Source of the DNA: Gammaproteobacteria bacterium
GTDB lineage: Bacteria > Pseudomonadota > Gammaproteobacteria > Tenderiales > Tenderiaceae
Assembly (NCBI GenBank): GCA_021731365.1
Contig: JAKFXL010000005.1
Coordinates: forward strand, 1 to 50,909
Length of the DNA: 50,909 nucleotides
Reading direction: 5' to 3'
Part shown: one piece after another, positions 1-9,294 of the stretch
Numbering within the stretch: position 1 is the first letter of the stretch
Layout: each line of letters begins with the position of its first letter
Made by a program: the position numbers and the translations under genes
The notes under the pieces: generated by a model
Databases searched by the model: none
What the model was told of the DNA's origin: nothing
What the model saw: the letters and a program-made list of their open reading frames with translations, nothing else

Positions 1-308
1 TATCATGAAAAACGTGATCACAATTGACGTTATGCTGGAAAATGACGTGGAAAAATCACCGACTGATGTTTACGATAACTCTAGGCGATTGCGTCAAGGA
101 ATTTTGGGGTATTTTTAGAGGTGCCCTATTATTAAAAGTCCTCCATTAGTGGTTCGACAAGCTCACCACGAATGGAAGAGTTATTCAGAGACTCCTTAGT
201 AACCAAACTGACTATGTCACTACACCCCGGACTCCATGACACTGCATGGCCAAAGCACTTCGTGGGGTGGGTTTTCAATCCGAACCCCATACTATTAAAG
301 AGTAGTGT
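1..308. other. Gene-poor left edge of the window
   Basis: No convincing complete gene is seen. On the plus strand an open frame of 38 codons runs from an ATG at 5 to a TAG at 116-118. It could be the C-terminal tail of a gene starting outside the window or chance, and I do not recognise its translation. The rest lies downstream of nadC and holds a hairpin repeat at 143-175. Confidence 0.4.
143..175. repeat. Small dispersed-type hairpin repeat
   Basis: The arms CCATT-A-GTGG (143-152) and CCAC-G-AATGG (166-175) pair with one mismatch around a loop that reads TTCGACAAGCTCA. The core 'TTCGACAAGCTCACCACGAA' resembles a short palindromic intergenic repeat that I remember from many proteobacterial genomes, where it is present in many copies. 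Only one copy is seen in this window, so its repeated nature is inferred. Confidence 0.5.
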
Positions 309-1166
309 TTAAACAAACCGCATCGAAAGATCCACCGCCCGCAGATGTTTGGTCAGTGCGCCGGTAGAGATGAAATCCACACCGGTCTCCGCCAGTGAAC
401 GCAGATTATCGAGGGTGACATTGCCTGAGATCTCGATATTGGCCTTGCCACGGTTGATGGCAACCGCTTGCTGGGTCTGCGGCAAGGTAAAGTTGTCGAG
501 CATGATGATATCTGCGCCTGCAGCCAGCGCCTCTTCAAACTCCGGCAGGCTCTCCACCTCCACCTCTATCAACTTGCCTTGGGCGTAGGGGCGCACCTTG
601 GTGACGGCCTGGGTGATGGAGCCGGCGGCATGGATGTGGTTCTCTTTAATCAACACACCGTCATACAGGCCGTGGCGATGGTTGTGGCAACCGCCGCAGC
701 GCACGGCATATTTTTGCGCATCACGCAGGCCGGGGATGGTCTTGCGGGTATCAAGAATTTTGACCGACAGATCGGCCACAACCTCGGCCCAGCGCCGTGC
801 CTCAGTGGCTGTGCCAGAGAGTGTTTGCAGAAAATTGAGCGCGGTGCGTTCACCGGTGAGCAGTGCACGGGCGCTGCCACGCAGGCGGAACAGTGTCTGA
901 TTAGCGCTGACCGAGGCCCCCTCCGCAACCTGCCACTCCACCTGAACACGGGTATCAAGCTGACGAAATACCTCATCAACCCAGGGGCGGCCACAGACCA
1001 CCGCCGCCTCGCGGGTGATCACGTAGGCTTCGGCCTGGGCATCAACCGGAATCAGCGCGGCGGTAAGATCACCACTGCCAATATCCTCCACCAGGGCGGT
1101 ACGTACGTTTTCGGTAACTGTTTTGGGCGGGGGTGGCATCGGGGATAACATCTGGGGCTGGCTCAT
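309..1166 (-). CDS. nadC: Nicotinate-nucleotide pyrophosphorylase (quinolinate phosphoribosyltransferase)
   Basis: NadC converts quinolinate and PRPP to nicotinate mononucleotide, CO2 and PPi, the step that joins de novo NAD synthesis to the common pathway, in the cytoplasm. The 285-residue protein is the usual length. Visible family motifs are [13 protein letters not shown] (106-118), DTRKTIPG (139-146), a G-G-C-x-N-H-R segment (158-163) and IKENH (173-177), which supply PRPP- and quinolinate-binding Arg, Lys and His residues. The start ATG overlaps the hda stop by four bases (ATGA), so it is probably the last gene of a translationally coupled minus-strand operon that begins at the DUF2066 gene. 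The N-terminal 15 residues are proline-rich and not conserved, and translation could start slightly downstream. Confidence 0.96.
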   Translation of the reverse strand: MSQPQMLSPMPPPPKTVTENVRTALVEDIGSGDLTAALIPVDAQAEAYVITREAAVVCGRPWVDEVFRQLDTRVQVEWQVAEGASVSANQTLFRLRGSARALLTGERTALNFLQTLSGTATEARRWAEVVADLSVKILDTRKTIPGLRDAQKYAVRCGGCHNHRHGLYDGVLIKENHIHAAGSITQAVTKVRPYAQGKLIEVEVESLPEFEEALAAGADIIMLDNFTLPQTQQAVAINRGKANIEISGNVTLDNLRSLAETGVDFISTGALTKHLRAVDLSMRFV

Positions 1167-1888
1167 GACTCGGTTCCTATCACTTCTTTAACAAAGGGGA
1201 TGGTGAGGCGGCGCTGCTGCGCCAGGGAGCGCTGATCGAGCAGCTCCAGCAGCTCAAACAGGGCCGTCATGTCACGTTGATAGTGGCGCAACAGGTAACG
1301 CCCCACCTCTTCACTCAACTCAAAACCGCGCTGGTGGGCACGCTGCTGCAGGGCGGCCAGCTTCTCATCGTCACTCAGGTTCTGAAGTTGGAAGACCAAC
1401 CCCCAGGCCAGCCGTGAGTGCAGATCGGGCAGTGTCAATGGCTGTGCCGGCAGTGGCTGGTTGGCGGCCACCAGCAGCACACCGTGGCCTTGATCCCGGA
1501 TACGGTTATAGAGATGGAAGATAGCCGTCTCCCAGACACGGTTGCCCGCCACCCCATCGAGGTTGTCTATCGCCACCACTGCCATTTGCTCCAAACCGTC
1601 CAGCATCTCTGGCACCAGACCGGGTTCACTCAGTGGCAGATAGACACTGCCCTCTCCCGCCGCCGTGGCGCTATGGCAGGCCGCCTGAAGCAGGTGGCTT
1701 TTACCCACGCCGTCCCCGCCCCAGAGATAGACAAAGCGCTCCGCAGCCCCCGCGCACGCCTGCTGCAGTGCAATGACGGGCTGGGCGTTGCCACCGGAGA
1801 CATAGTTGGCAAAGGTGGCCGATTCACGCAACCACATCCGCAGCGCCAACTGCTGCACCACCGGAGAACCCCCTATTCTGGCACTCAT
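1163..1888 (-). CDS. hda: DnaA regulatory inactivator Hda
   Basis: Hda is a DnaA-related AAA+ protein. Together with the DNA-loaded beta clamp it stimulates ATP hydrolysis by DnaA and so prevents re-initiation of replication. The 241-residue protein has the family length and lacks the DnaA DNA-binding domain. A clamp-binding-like hexapeptide QLALRM lies near the N-terminus (about 13-18). Walker A is GGDGVGKS (57-64) and the Walker B-like stretch is VVAIDNLD near 104-111. The start overlaps the upstream permease stop by ATGA and the end overlaps nadC by ATGA. Pairing of hda with a PerM/AI-2E permease and purM/purN nearby is common in gammaproteobacteria. Confidence 0.93.
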   Translation of the reverse strand: MSARIGGSPVVQQLALRMWLRESATFANYVSGGNAQPVIALQQACAGAAERFVYLWGGDGVGKSHLLQAACHSATAAGEGSVYLPLSEPGLVPEMLDGLEQMAVVAIDNLDGVAGNRVWETAIFHLYNRIRDQGHGVLLVAANQPLPAQPLTLPDLHSRLAWGLVFQLQNLSDDEKLAALQQRAHQRGFELSEEVGRYLLRHYQRDMTALFELLELLDQRSLAQQRRLTIPFVKEVIGTES

Positions 1889-2961
1889 CGCCTGTACCCA
1901 CCCGGCTGTGTCTGACGCTTAATATAGTGTTCATGCAGATGGCGTAACAGGACCATAAGCACCGCCGCTGTGGGCAGCGCCAGCAGCACACCCACAAAAC
2001 CAAACAGCTGCCCACCCGCCATCACCGCAAAGATCACCGTGACCGGGTGCAACCCGATACGGTCACCCAATAGATACGGTGTGAGCAGAAACGACTCCAG
2101 CAGCTGCCCCACACCAAACACCATCAGGACATATATCAGTGGCATCACCTCTTGAAACTGCACCGCCGCCGCAACACCCGCCATGATCATGCCCAGAATA
2201 AAACCGAGATAGGGGACAAAACTGACCAACCCCGCCACCATACCGATGAGCAGCGCCATATCAAGCCCCACCATCCAGAGTCCAACGGCATATACCAGCC
2301 CTAAAGAGGCCATGACCAGCAGCTGACCGTGCATAAATGCCCCCAACACCGAGTCACATTCACGGGCGAGGCGCACGACACGCGGTTCGTAACGGTTCGG
2401 GATCAGCCCATGGATCCGCGCCACCAGCAGATCCCAATCACGCAACAGGTAGAAGGTCAATACTGGGATCAATATCAAATTGGCCAAAAACCCCATCAGC
2501 GCCAGACCCGAGCTGGTCACCGAGCTCACCACCGTGGTTGAGACATTGGCAGCAACACCGCCAACCTGCTGCCAATGGCTGGCGAGCGACTGTTTTATCA
2601 ACTCCAGATCCAGTACCGGCAGATTACTGGCAAGCCGTGCCTGTACCCATGGCAGGGCGATCTGTTGTAACCAATCGATATAGCCGGGCAGCTTTTTTGC
2701 CAGCGTCGCCAGCTCCTGTTGCAGCAGCGGCACCACCACCGCCAGCACAATCACCACCGCCAGGGCAAATCCTGAGAAGACAATAACCACCGCCGTATTG
2801 CGGGAAAAGCGGCGCGCCTCAAGCCGATCTGCCAGTGGATCACCCAGATAGGCCAATCCCGCCGCCACCAGAAAAGGGGTTAATACCGGCCCTAAAAAAT
2901 AGGCCAGTGCCGCCAGTGCCATCACCCCAAACAGCAGCAGCCATTTCTGCGAATCACTCAT
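1885..2961 (-). CDS. AI-2E family transporter (PerM-like permease)
   Basis: This is a polytopic inner-membrane protein of the AI-2E/PerM family. Members export small molecules or ions, but the substrate cannot be read from sequence. Several hydrophobic helices are visible: two near the N-terminus (WLLLFGVMALAALAYFLG and the following stretch), one at about 60-85, and a C-terminal group of four to five that includes the family-typical segment VGQLLESFLLTPYLLGDRIGLHP. The start is set at the ATG at 2961 (MSDSQKW), preceded by GGAAGG and overlapping the pgsA stop by eight bases. An upstream in-frame start at 3033 would lie deep inside pgsA and adds 24 non-family residues. From this start the protein is 358 residues. 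Confidence 0.9.
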   Translation of the reverse strand: MSDSQKWLLLFGVMALAALAYFLGPVLTPFLVAAGLAYLGDPLADRLEARRFSRNTAVVIVFSGFALAVVIVLAVVVPLLQQELATLAKKLPGYIDWLQQIALPWVQARLASNLPVLDLELIKQSLASHWQQVGGVAANVSTTVVSSVTSSGLALMGFLANLILIPVLTFYLLRDWDLLVARIHGLIPNRYEPRVVRLARECDSVLGAFMHGQLLVMASLGLVYAVGLWMVGLDMALLIGMVAGLVSFVPYLGFILGMIMAGVAAAVQFQEVMPLIYVLMVFGVGQLLESFLLTPYLLGDRIGLHPVTVIFAVMAGGQLFGFVGVLLALPTAAVLMVLLRHLHEHYIKRQTQPGGYRR

Positions 2962-3529
2962 GCGCCCTTCCTTTGCCCGAGCGCCGGGCGTAATAGGCCT
3001 TGCGTCCCCAGGTCCATACGTAATCAATCCCACTTAATATAGTGGTGAGGCAAGCACCGTAGAGCAGCCCAATGAGGAGCATATCCGGCAAAACATACAG
3101 TCCATTGGAGAGCACCAGCGCCAGTACCAGGGTAATTTGCAACACTGTATTGAGCTTGCTGACCCAGGTTGGCTCCATGTCGTAACGGCCAATCAGCCAG
3201 TGAAACGCCAGGGCACCGACCACGATCACCAGATCACGCCCTACCACCAGTGCCAGCAACCAGAGCGGGATCAGGCCGACCCAGACCAGACAGAGAAAAG
3301 AGGTAACCAGCAGCGTTTTATCCGCCAGCGGATCAAGGATGGAACCGAGGCGGCTGCGCCAGCCAAACCGTTTAGCCAGATAACCATCCAGCCCATCCGA
3401 CACCCCGGCGATAAAAAAGAGCAGTAGTGCCTCACTAAAACGCCCATTCAGCAACAGCCACGCCACCGGCAGACTCAGCAGGATGCGGGCAATGCTCAGT
3501 AGATTGGGGATATTCCTGGCGGCGAACAT
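2954..3529 (-). CDS. pgsA: CDP-diacylglycerol--glycerol-3-phosphate 3-phosphatidyltransferase
   Basis: PgsA makes phosphatidylglycerol-phosphate from CDP-diacylglycerol and glycerol-3-phosphate in the inner membrane, the committed step to phosphatidylglycerol and cardiolipin. The CDP-alcohol phosphotransferase signature is clear: D45-G-L-D48-G49 ... G62 ... D66 ... D70, the four Asp residues being the metal and catalytic ligands. The 191-residue length and several membrane helices match the family. It sits between the DUF2066 gene, whose stop overlaps its start by one base, and the permease gene, so it is co-transcribed. In this lineage psd, the other phospholipid branch enzyme, is encoded elsewhere in the window. 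Confidence 0.95.
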   Translation of the reverse strand: MFAARNIPNLLSIARILLSLPVAWLLLNGRFSEALLLFFIAGVSDGLDGYLAKRFGWRSRLGSILDPLADKTLLVTSFLCLVWVGLIPLWLLALVVGRDLVIVVGALAFHWLIGRYDMEPTWVSKLNTVLQITLVLALVLSNGLYVLPDMLLIGLLYGACLTTILSGIDYVWTWGRKAYYARRSGKGRAHE

Positions 3530-4590
3530 CAGGGTTGCAACTGGTAGACCAAGGTTTGACCCTCTCCACCCATCGCAGTGCTACGCCGCAGGGTACCGCC
3601 CAGGCCAATCGCCCGATCAATCCCCATCGCATCACCCCGCACATCCAGGGTAAACAGCACCTCACTGCCCTCAACTTTGGTCACCTGGACCTTAGTGATC
3701 AGATCCAGCGAGAGCAGATACTGCTGTGCCTGGGCATACGCCGCCAGTGTTGTTACATCGGTCACCAGCAGCGCCACCTGATTAGCGGTTCCGGTTGTCA
3801 GGAGCTGGGCATAACGCTGGGCAAAACGGTCCGCCGCACCATCCACACCACTCGCTACCACAGCCACCTGCTCCACCTCATCACCAGACCAGCGCTGAAT
3901 ATCCTCCCCTTGGTAGAGGCTCCAGCGCCCCTGCCAGTTACCGTTGGCAAGACGGCTAATACGCCCCACCAGCACCGCATTGGCACCGTAACGTTTAGAG
4001 CTGTTCATAATCGGCTGGCGGGCATCCGCCCAGACATCAGCAAAACTCAGCCCCATCTGCTCCCCTGCCGTCGGCAATACCAACGGCAAACCCCGGCGAC
4101 GGGTATGGGTCGCCAGCGCCAGCGCCAACTCCGTACCATCATTGGCCGTCAACAACGTCCGTGATGGACCATCCTCCAGCGCCAGCCAGACCATCATATC
4201 GGGCCGGTTTCGCCCCCACAGTGGCACCGCAGCCGCCACCAGCGCCTGACTCAAAGAGCGCTCATCAAACTGCACCAGCAGCAGGCGGGAGTACCCCTCC
4301 GCCCGCAGTGTAGCCGCCTCCTGCGCCCGGTAGCTATACTGCTGGACCCATTTCTGGGCTGAGGCCATCACCTTTGCCAGACGGGGCGACTGCGGCGCGC
4401 CACGATCCCCCGTAAGCTTAACAACCACCTGAGCCATCGCCGCGGCATAGGCCGCCAACCGCTCATCGCTGCCCTGCCCTTTAACAGGCACCTCGGCCTC
4501 ATAAAGCCCCACCGCCTCACCCGCCTGTCCCGGCAACGCCAACACCCACAGCAGACAAAACAAGCCAATTCTGGTCATTAAACTCTTCAT
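3529..4590 (-). CDS. DUF2066 domain-containing exported protein
   Basis: This is a conserved gammaproteobacterial protein of unknown function. The start at 4590 gives MKSLMTRIGLFCLLWVLALPGQAGEA, a typical Sec signal peptide with predicted cleavage after the alanine-containing c-region, so the mature protein is probably periplasmic. ATG 4578 is an equally good start. In-frame extension to 4731 adds 47 residues with no conserved character that run into the promoter region shared with purM. The mature part begins LYEAEVPVKGQ, typical of the family. It is the first gene of a compact minus-strand operon with pgsA, the permease, hda and nadC, and is divergent from purM. Such linkage is known in relatives but has not revealed the function. 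Confidence 0.85.
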   Translation of the reverse strand: MKSLMTRIGLFCLLWVLALPGQAGEAVGLYEAEVPVKGQGSDERLAAYAAAMAQVVVKLTGDRGAPQSPRLAKVMASAQKWVQQYSYRAQEAATLRAEGYSRLLLVQFDERSLSQALVAAAVPLWGRNRPDMMVWLALEDGPSRTLLTANDGTELALALATHTRRRGLPLVLPTAGEQMGLSFADVWADARQPIMNSSKRYGANAVLVGRISRLANGNWQGRWSLYQGEDIQRWSGDEVEQVAVVASGVDGAADRFAQRYAQLLTTGTANQVALLVTDVTTLAAYAQAQQYLLSLDLITKVQVTKVEGSEVLFTLDVRGDAMGIDRAIGLGGTLRRSTAMGGEGQTLVYQLQP

Positions 4591-4792
4591 CACAGACAAA
4601 AACACTCCAGCAACCTTAAAAACAGCAGTTTGAAAACCGACCCCTCCCACCACCATCAGGAACAGCCCACAACCCCTAGATAATACCCGGTTTTGGCCAA
4701 GCGACGCTTTAGGAGTCGCCGTACCACTCAACTTCCTTTAAAATAATACACCGTCTTGGCGTCAGCAGATAACGAAAGAGCGAACTAACAGC
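4591..4792. promoter_or_regulatory. Divergent intergenic region between the DUF2066 gene and purM
   Basis: This 202-base region separates the minus-strand DUF2066-pgsA-hda-nadC operon from the plus-strand purMN operon and must carry promoters for both. A plausible minus-10 like TAAAAT lies at about 4739-4744, upstream of purM. I do not see a clear PurR-type palindrome (ACGCAAACGTTTGCGT-like). Confidence 0.4.
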
Positions 4793-5851
4793 ATGAGCAA
4801 CTCTCCCGATTCAAAAAACAGAACCTCTTTAAGCTACCGTGATGCCGGTGTCGACATCGACGCCGGAGACGCCCTGGTGGAGGCGATCAAACCCGTTGCC
4901 GCCCGCACCCGCCGTCCTGGCGTACTCTCAGGACTAGGGGGATTTGGTGCGATGTTTGAACTGCCTGTAGATCGTTACCGCCAGCCAGTACTGGTCTCCG
5001 GTACCGACGGCGTGGGCACCAAACTCAAACTGGCCATGGAGATGGATAAACACGACACCATCGGCATCGATCTGGTGGCCATGTGTGTCAATGACCTGAT
5101 TGTACAGGGGGCCGAACCACTCTTTTTCCTCGACTACTACGCCACCGGCAAGCTAAGCGTGGCCAACGCCAGCGCCGTTGTCCAGGGCATCGGCGACGGT
5201 TGTGTACAGGCGGGCTGTGCCCTGATCGGTGGCGAAACCGCCGAAATGCCCGGCATGTACCACGGCGAAGATTACGATCTGGCCGGTTTCTGTGTCGGCG
5301 TGGTTGAAAAAGCCAGCATCATCGACGGCAGCAAGGTCAAGGCCGGCGACGCCATCATCGGCATCGCCTCCTCCGGCCCCCACTCCAATGGCTACTCATT
5401 AGTACGTAAAATTATCGACGTCAGCGGCGCCAAACTCAGCGACCCCTTTGGCAACAGCAGCTTAGGCGAGACCCTGCTCACCCCCACCCGCATCTACATC
5501 AAACCCCTGCTGGACCTGCTCACCAAAGTGGACGTACACGCCATGGCCCACATCACCGGCGGCGGCCTGCTGGAAAACATCCCCCGTGTCCTGCCTGAAG
5601 GGTGCATGGCAGCGCTTGATCGCCACACCTGGCAGCGCCCAGCGATCTTCGACTGGCTGCAGGAGCAGGGCAACGTTAAGGATGATGAGATGCACCGCAC
5701 CTTTAACTGCGGCATCGGCATGACCGTTATCATCGCTGCCGCCGATGTTGATGCCACCCTGACGTGCCTGCGCCAACACGGCGAAACGGCCTGGCAGATC
5801 GGCACCATCCAGAACGCCGCCGATAGCGACCACCTTGTCACCATTCAGTAA
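4793..5851 (+). CDS. purM: Phosphoribosylformylglycinamidine cyclo-ligase (AIR synthetase)
   Basis: PurM closes the imidazole ring of FGAM with ATP to give AIR in de novo purine synthesis. The 352-residue protein has the family length. Diagnostic motifs are the ATP-binding [12 protein letters not shown] (68-79) and [11 protein letters not shown] (146-156). A glycine-rich [14 protein letters not shown] segment in the C-terminal half is also typical. The stop codon overlaps the purN start by one base (TAATG), so purM and purN are translationally coupled, as in many bacteria. Confidence 0.98.
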   Translation: MSNSPDSKNRTSLSYRDAGVDIDAGDALVEAIKPVAARTRRPGVLSGLGGFGAMFELPVDRYRQPVLVSGTDGVGTKLKLAMEMDKHDTIGIDLVAMCVNDLIVQGAEPLFFLDYYATGKLSVANASAVVQGIGDGCVQAGCALIGGETAEMPGMYHGEDYDLAGFCVGVVEKASIIDGSKVKAGDAIIGIASSGPHSNGYSLVRKIIDVSGAKLSDPFGNSSLGETLLTPTRIYIKPLLDLLTKVDVHAMAHITGGGLLENIPRVLPEGCMAALDRHTWQRPAIFDWLQEQGNVKDDEMHRTFNCGIGMTVIIAAADVDATLTCLRQHGETAWQIGTIQNAADSDHLVTIQ

Positions 5852-6507
5852 TGGTCGCGGCCATACCCCCACAACCGCTGGTCGTGCTCATCTCCGGCAA
5901 CGGCAGTAACCTGCAGGCGATCCTCGACAGCTGTACCAGCGGCGAGATCAACGCGGAGATACGGGCGGTGATCAGCAACCGCCCCACCGCCCAGGGGCTG
6001 GAGCGCGCCCGCGCCGCAGACATACCCACCCACATCGTCAACCACAGCGACTTCAAGGAGCGCCGCAACTTTGAGATTGAACTGGAACAGCTCATCGACA
6101 GCTACCACCCAACACTCATCGTGCTTGCTGGGTTTATGAGGATATTGACCCCCACCTTTGTTAACCACTATCTCGGGCGGCTCATCAACATCCACCCCTC
6201 GTTATTACCCAACTTTCAGGGGCTAAATACCCATCAGCGCGCCCTCGATTCAGGTGTTAAAGAGCACGGGGTGAGTGTCCACTTTGTCACGCCAGAACTG
6301 GATGGCGGCCCGGTCATCATCCGCGCCACCCTCCCCATCCTCAACGGCGATAACGCCGACACACTGGCAGAACGAGCACAGACTCAGGAGCACATCATCT
6401 ATCCACAGGCCGTCAAATGGTATACCGAAGGACGGCTCGCCCTCCACAATGGCCAGGCACTGCTCGACAACCAACCCATTGTCCAACTTGAAAAAAAGTT
6501 CTCATGA
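5851..6507 (+). CDS. purN: Phosphoribosylglycinamide formyltransferase
   Basis: PurN transfers a formyl group from 10-formyl-tetrahydrofolate to GAR, the third step of purine synthesis. The phosphate-binding loop SGNGSNLQ (15-22) and the catalytic triad N113, H115 (INIHPSLLP) and D151 (ELDGGP) are all present. Family length is about 190-220 residues and this one is 218. It starts in the purM stop codon (TAATG) and its own end overlaps the start of the DUF3108 gene by four bases (ATGA), so the three genes form one operon. Confidence 0.97.
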   Translation: MVAAIPPQPLVVLISGNGSNLQAILDSCTSGEINAEIRAVISNRPTAQGLERARAADIPTHIVNHSDFKERRNFEIELEQLIDSYHPTLIVLAGFMRILTPTFVNHYLGRLINIHPSLLPNFQGLNTHQRALDSGVKEHGVSVHFVTPELDGGPVIIRATLPILNGDNADTLAERAQTQEHIIYPQAVKWYTEGRLALHNGQALLDNQPIVQLEKKFS

Positions 6508-7256
6508 GCAGGCCACTCCCGAGACTCATCGCAGCCGCCACCCTCACCCTTTTAACACTCCTTAACAGTGGCCATACCGCCGGGCTGCCAGAAAAATTCG
6601 ACGCCACCTACAACCTCAGTGTCGGCCCCATGACACTCGCCGAAATGACCCGCAAGCTCTATCCCAAAGGGGATGGCAGCTACGTCTACGAATCCAGCTC
6701 CAAAGCTGTCGGTTATGCCCGCTGGTTCACCAAATCAGTACTGACTGAGCGTAGCGAATGGCGTTACGAGAACCAGCAACTGCGCCCACTCATCTACTCT
6801 TATGACCGCTCTGGCGACAGTAAAAAAGAGCGTCACCTCAAGCTGGTCTTTGACTGGAAAAATAGACGGGTCACCGACGTGACCAACAAAGAGCCTTGGA
6901 AACTCGTGCTCACCAACGGCTCACAGGATAAGCTGCTCTACCAGCTCGCGCTGGTGAACGATCTGCAACAGGGGAAACGGACAAAACTGGAGTACAACGT
7001 TGTCGATGACGGCAGCGCAAAAATAACTACCTTTGAAATAGTCGGGGAAGAGCGCATCCAAACGGCATTAGGCGAGTTTGAGACCCTCAAACTACAGACC
7101 ACCGGCACCCGCACCACCACGCTTTGGTGCGCCAAAAAACTCAACTACCTGCCGGTCTTGATCGAACAACATGACGAACGCGGCAGCGCACTTCTGAAAC
7201 TGGTCAACCTCTCAGGCATCCCCATTCCAATCCCTGTCGCTGCCAACGTCCCCTAA
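6504..7256 (+). CDS. DUF3108 domain-containing exported protein
   Basis: This 250-residue protein has an N-terminal Sec signal peptide (about residues 1-26, ending near SGHTAG) followed by a DUF3108 domain, a beta-rich periplasmic domain of unknown function. Family-like features are an early FDATYNLSVGPMTLAEM segment, a central YDRSGDSKKERHLKLVFDW segment and a C-terminal 'GTRTTTLWCAKKLNYLPV' segment in which a substrate-like beta-barrel ends with W-x-x-x-x-L-x-Y-L-P-V. The start overlaps purN by ATGA. Placement after purMN is frequent in relatives and may reflect only shared transcription. Confidence 0.85.
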   Translation: MSRPLPRLIAAATLTLLTLLNSGHTAGLPEKFDATYNLSVGPMTLAEMTRKLYPKGDGSYVYESSSKAVGYARWFTKSVLTERSEWRYENQQLRPLIYSYDRSGDSKKERHLKLVFDWKNRRVTDVTNKEPWKLVLTNGSQDKLLYQLALVNDLQQGKRTKLEYNVVDDGSAKITTFEIVGEERIQTALGEFETLKLQTTGTRTTTLWCAKKLNYLPVLIEQHDERGSALLKLVNLSGIPIPIPVAANVP

Positions 7257-7282
7257 CACACTATTACTTATTAGAATGACCA

Positions 7283-7849
7283 TCAGGTACGGGGCAGCGT
7301 CACCCCAGTCTGTCCCTGATATTTACCACCACGGTCGCCATAAGAGACCTCACACACCTCATCGGACTCAAAAAACAGCATCTGCGCCACACCTTCGTTA
7401 GCGTAGATCTTGGCGGGCAACGGCGTTGTATTGGAGAACTCCAGCGTCACATGCCCCTCCCACTCCGGCTCCAGCGGAGTGACATTGACGATAATGCCGC
7501 AGCGAGCGTAGGTCGACTTACCAAGGCAAATCGTCAATACACTACGAGGTATACGGAAATACTCCACTGTCCGTGCCAGGGCAAAAGAGTTGGGTGGAAT
7601 AATGCAGACATTAGCCTTCACATCCACAAAACTGTTGGAATCGAAATTTTTAGGATCAACAATGGCGGAGTTGATATTGGTAAATATCTTAAACTCATCA
7701 GAACAACGCACATCGTACCCATAACTGGAGGTCCCATAAGAGACAATGCGCTGGCCATTGGCCTCACGCACCTGGCCCGGCTCAAACGGCTCGATCATCC
7801 CATGCTGATCCGCCATGCGGCGAATCCACTTATCCGATTTAATACTCAT
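7283..7849 (-). CDS. dcd: dCTP deaminase
   Basis: Dcd deaminates dCTP to dUTP, the main source of dUMP for thymidylate synthesis in gammaproteobacteria. Starting at 7849 the protein begins [19 protein letters not shown] and is 188 residues long, as in E. coli. The 20-residue upstream extension to 7909 has no family counterpart. The signature [16 protein letters not shown], the [22 protein letters not shown] block with the catalytic Glu, and the [10 protein letters not shown]-terminal block are intact. It lies 83 bases downstream of apbC on the same strand and is convergent with the DUF3108 gene. Confidence 0.97.
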   Translation of the reverse strand: MSIKSDKWIRRMADQHGMIEPFEPGQVREANGQRIVSYGTSSYGYDVRCSDEFKIFTNINSAIVDPKNFDSNSFVDVKANVCIIPPNSFALARTVEYFRIPRSVLTICLGKSTYARCGIIVNVTPLEPEWEGHVTLEFSNTTPLPAKIYANEGVAQMLFFESDEVCEVSYGDRGGKYQGQTGVTLPRT

Positions 7850-7932
7850 CGCTGAAACATCCGCTTGACTGGCCAAAGAAGCGCCACATTGTAGAGAGAT
7901 TGGCGGCAACAGTCACCTGACGCCGCCCACCA

Positions 7933-9024
7933 TCAGCTGTTCTGAATAACAATATTGGGAAATTTGTGGCTGAAATCCTTAGCCTTTTTGGCCAGCTTAG
8001 CCGCCACCTTACGGGCAATTTCACAGTACGCCTGGGCAATCGCCCCCTCAGGATCGGCCACTACACTGGGCTTACCACTGTCGGCATCGACACGGATAGA
8101 GATATCCAGCGGCAGTGAACCCAACAGCTCAATACCGTACTCTTCCGCCATACGAGCGCCGCCGCCGTTACCAAAAATATGCTCTTCATGACCACAGCTA
8201 CTGCAAATATGGGTGCTCATATTCTCAACCACACCCAATACATTCACATCCACCTTTTCGAACATCTTCAGACCCTTACGCGCATCCAGCAGGGCAATAT
8301 CCTGGGGCGTTGTCACAATCACCGCACCACTGACCGGAATCTTTTGTGACAGCGTCAACTGCACATCCCCCGTACCTGGTGGCAAATCGATCACCAGATA
8401 ATCAAGATCACGCCAATTAGTCTCACGCAGCAACTGCTCCAACGCCTGTGTCACCATCGGGCCACGCCAGATCATCGGCGAATCCACATCAATCAGATAA
8501 CCGATCGACATTGACTGAATACCGTAATTCTCCAATGGCTCCATGCTTTTGCCGTCTTTAGAGTCAGGACGCCCCTTAATGCCCAGCATCTGCGGCTGGC
8601 TCGGACCATAAATATCAGCATCCAGCAACCCAACTCGCGCACCCTCACGGGCCAAGGCCAAAGCCAAATTGACCGCTGTTGTCGACTTGCCCACCCCCCC
8701 TTTACCCGAGGCAACAGCAATAATATTTTTCACATTATCCATCAACTTCACACCGCGCTGTACCGAACGCGCCACCACCTCATGGGTGATCGAAACAGCA
8801 ATCTCACACCCCCCAGCCACCGGGCCAATCGCCGCCTCCAGCTGCCGTGCCAGCGTCGCAACATACCCCTTAGCAGGATAGGGCATGACAATCGCCACAC
8901 TCACCACCCCCGCCTCTACGACCACATCCTTCACCACCCCGGCACTGACCAGATCCTGACCAAGATAAGGATCAACCACCCCTTTAATAGCCTCCTCTAT
9001 CACCAACCGCGTAACGTCAGACAT
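7933..9024 (-). CDS. apbC: Iron-sulfur cluster carrier protein ApbC/Mrp
   Basis: ApbC (Mrp) is a P-loop ATPase of the MinD/ParA group that carries and delivers [4Fe-4S] clusters to apoproteins. With the start at 9024 (MSDVTRLVIEEAIKG) it has an N-terminal MIP18/DUF59-like domain (about 1-90), then a deviant Walker A GKGGVGKS (107-114), LLDADIYGPSQP switch I (133-144), a DLPPGTGD block (213-220) and the cluster-binding C274-x-x-C277 pair. The 17-residue in-frame extension to 9075 is not conserved. Adjacent apbC and metG are a typical gammaproteobacterial arrangement; here they are separated by an unknown secreted-protein gene. Confidence 0.96.
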   Translation of the reverse strand: MSDVTRLVIEEAIKGVVDPYLGQDLVSAGVVKDVVVEAGVVSVAIVMPYPAKGYVATLARQLEAAIGPVAGGCEIAVSITHEVVARSVQRGVKLMDNVKNIIAVASGKGGVGKSTTAVNLALALAREGARVGLLDADIYGPSQPQMLGIKGRPDSKDGKSMEPLENYGIQSMSIGYLIDVDSPMIWRGPMVTQALEQLLRETNWRDLDYLVIDLPPGTGDVQLTLSQKIPVSGAVIVTTPQDIALLDARKGLKMFEKVDVNVLGVVENMSTHICSSCGHEEHIFGNGGGARMAEEYGIELLGSLPLDISIRVDADSGKPSVVADPEGAIAQAYCEIARKVAAKLAKKAKDFSHKFPNIVIQNS

Positions 9025-9110
9025 GCCATTCACTCCCAAATAAAACCATACCAACCGAATAACCAAGCAATCCAATCAACTATAATAACGGACTCCGCCC
9101 AGGTAAAACA

Positions 9111-9127
9111 GTGTAAAAACTTTACAC
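9111..9127. promoter_or_regulatory. Perfect inverted repeat GTGTAAA-N3-TTTACAC, operator-like
   Basis: A 7-bp perfect palindrome with a 3-base spacer lies between the divergent apbC gene and the unknown secreted gene. A third GTGTAA half-site occurs at 9222-9227, partly mirrored by TTTTACCCAC at 9201-9210. Size and symmetry fit a binding site for a dimeric regulator. There is no T-run, so it is not a simple terminator. The regulator is not known. Confidence 0.45.
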
Positions 9128-9294
9128 CTCAACCACCAGGGAATTAAACTACCGTGCCAAAACGCACTACAATACAGATCACCTTCGACTATTACGTTAC
9201 TTTTACCCACTTGAAGCGTAAGTGTAATCGTGATACTCATAGTAAAGGGTAGGCTGATGTACAAATGAACTCAGCAATGGAGCTGTGGGGGCAC

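Noticed and set aside
468-1148. Long plus-strand open frame opposite nadC
   Set aside because: It is a shadow of nadC, whose motifs are intact; the opposite frame has no known domain.
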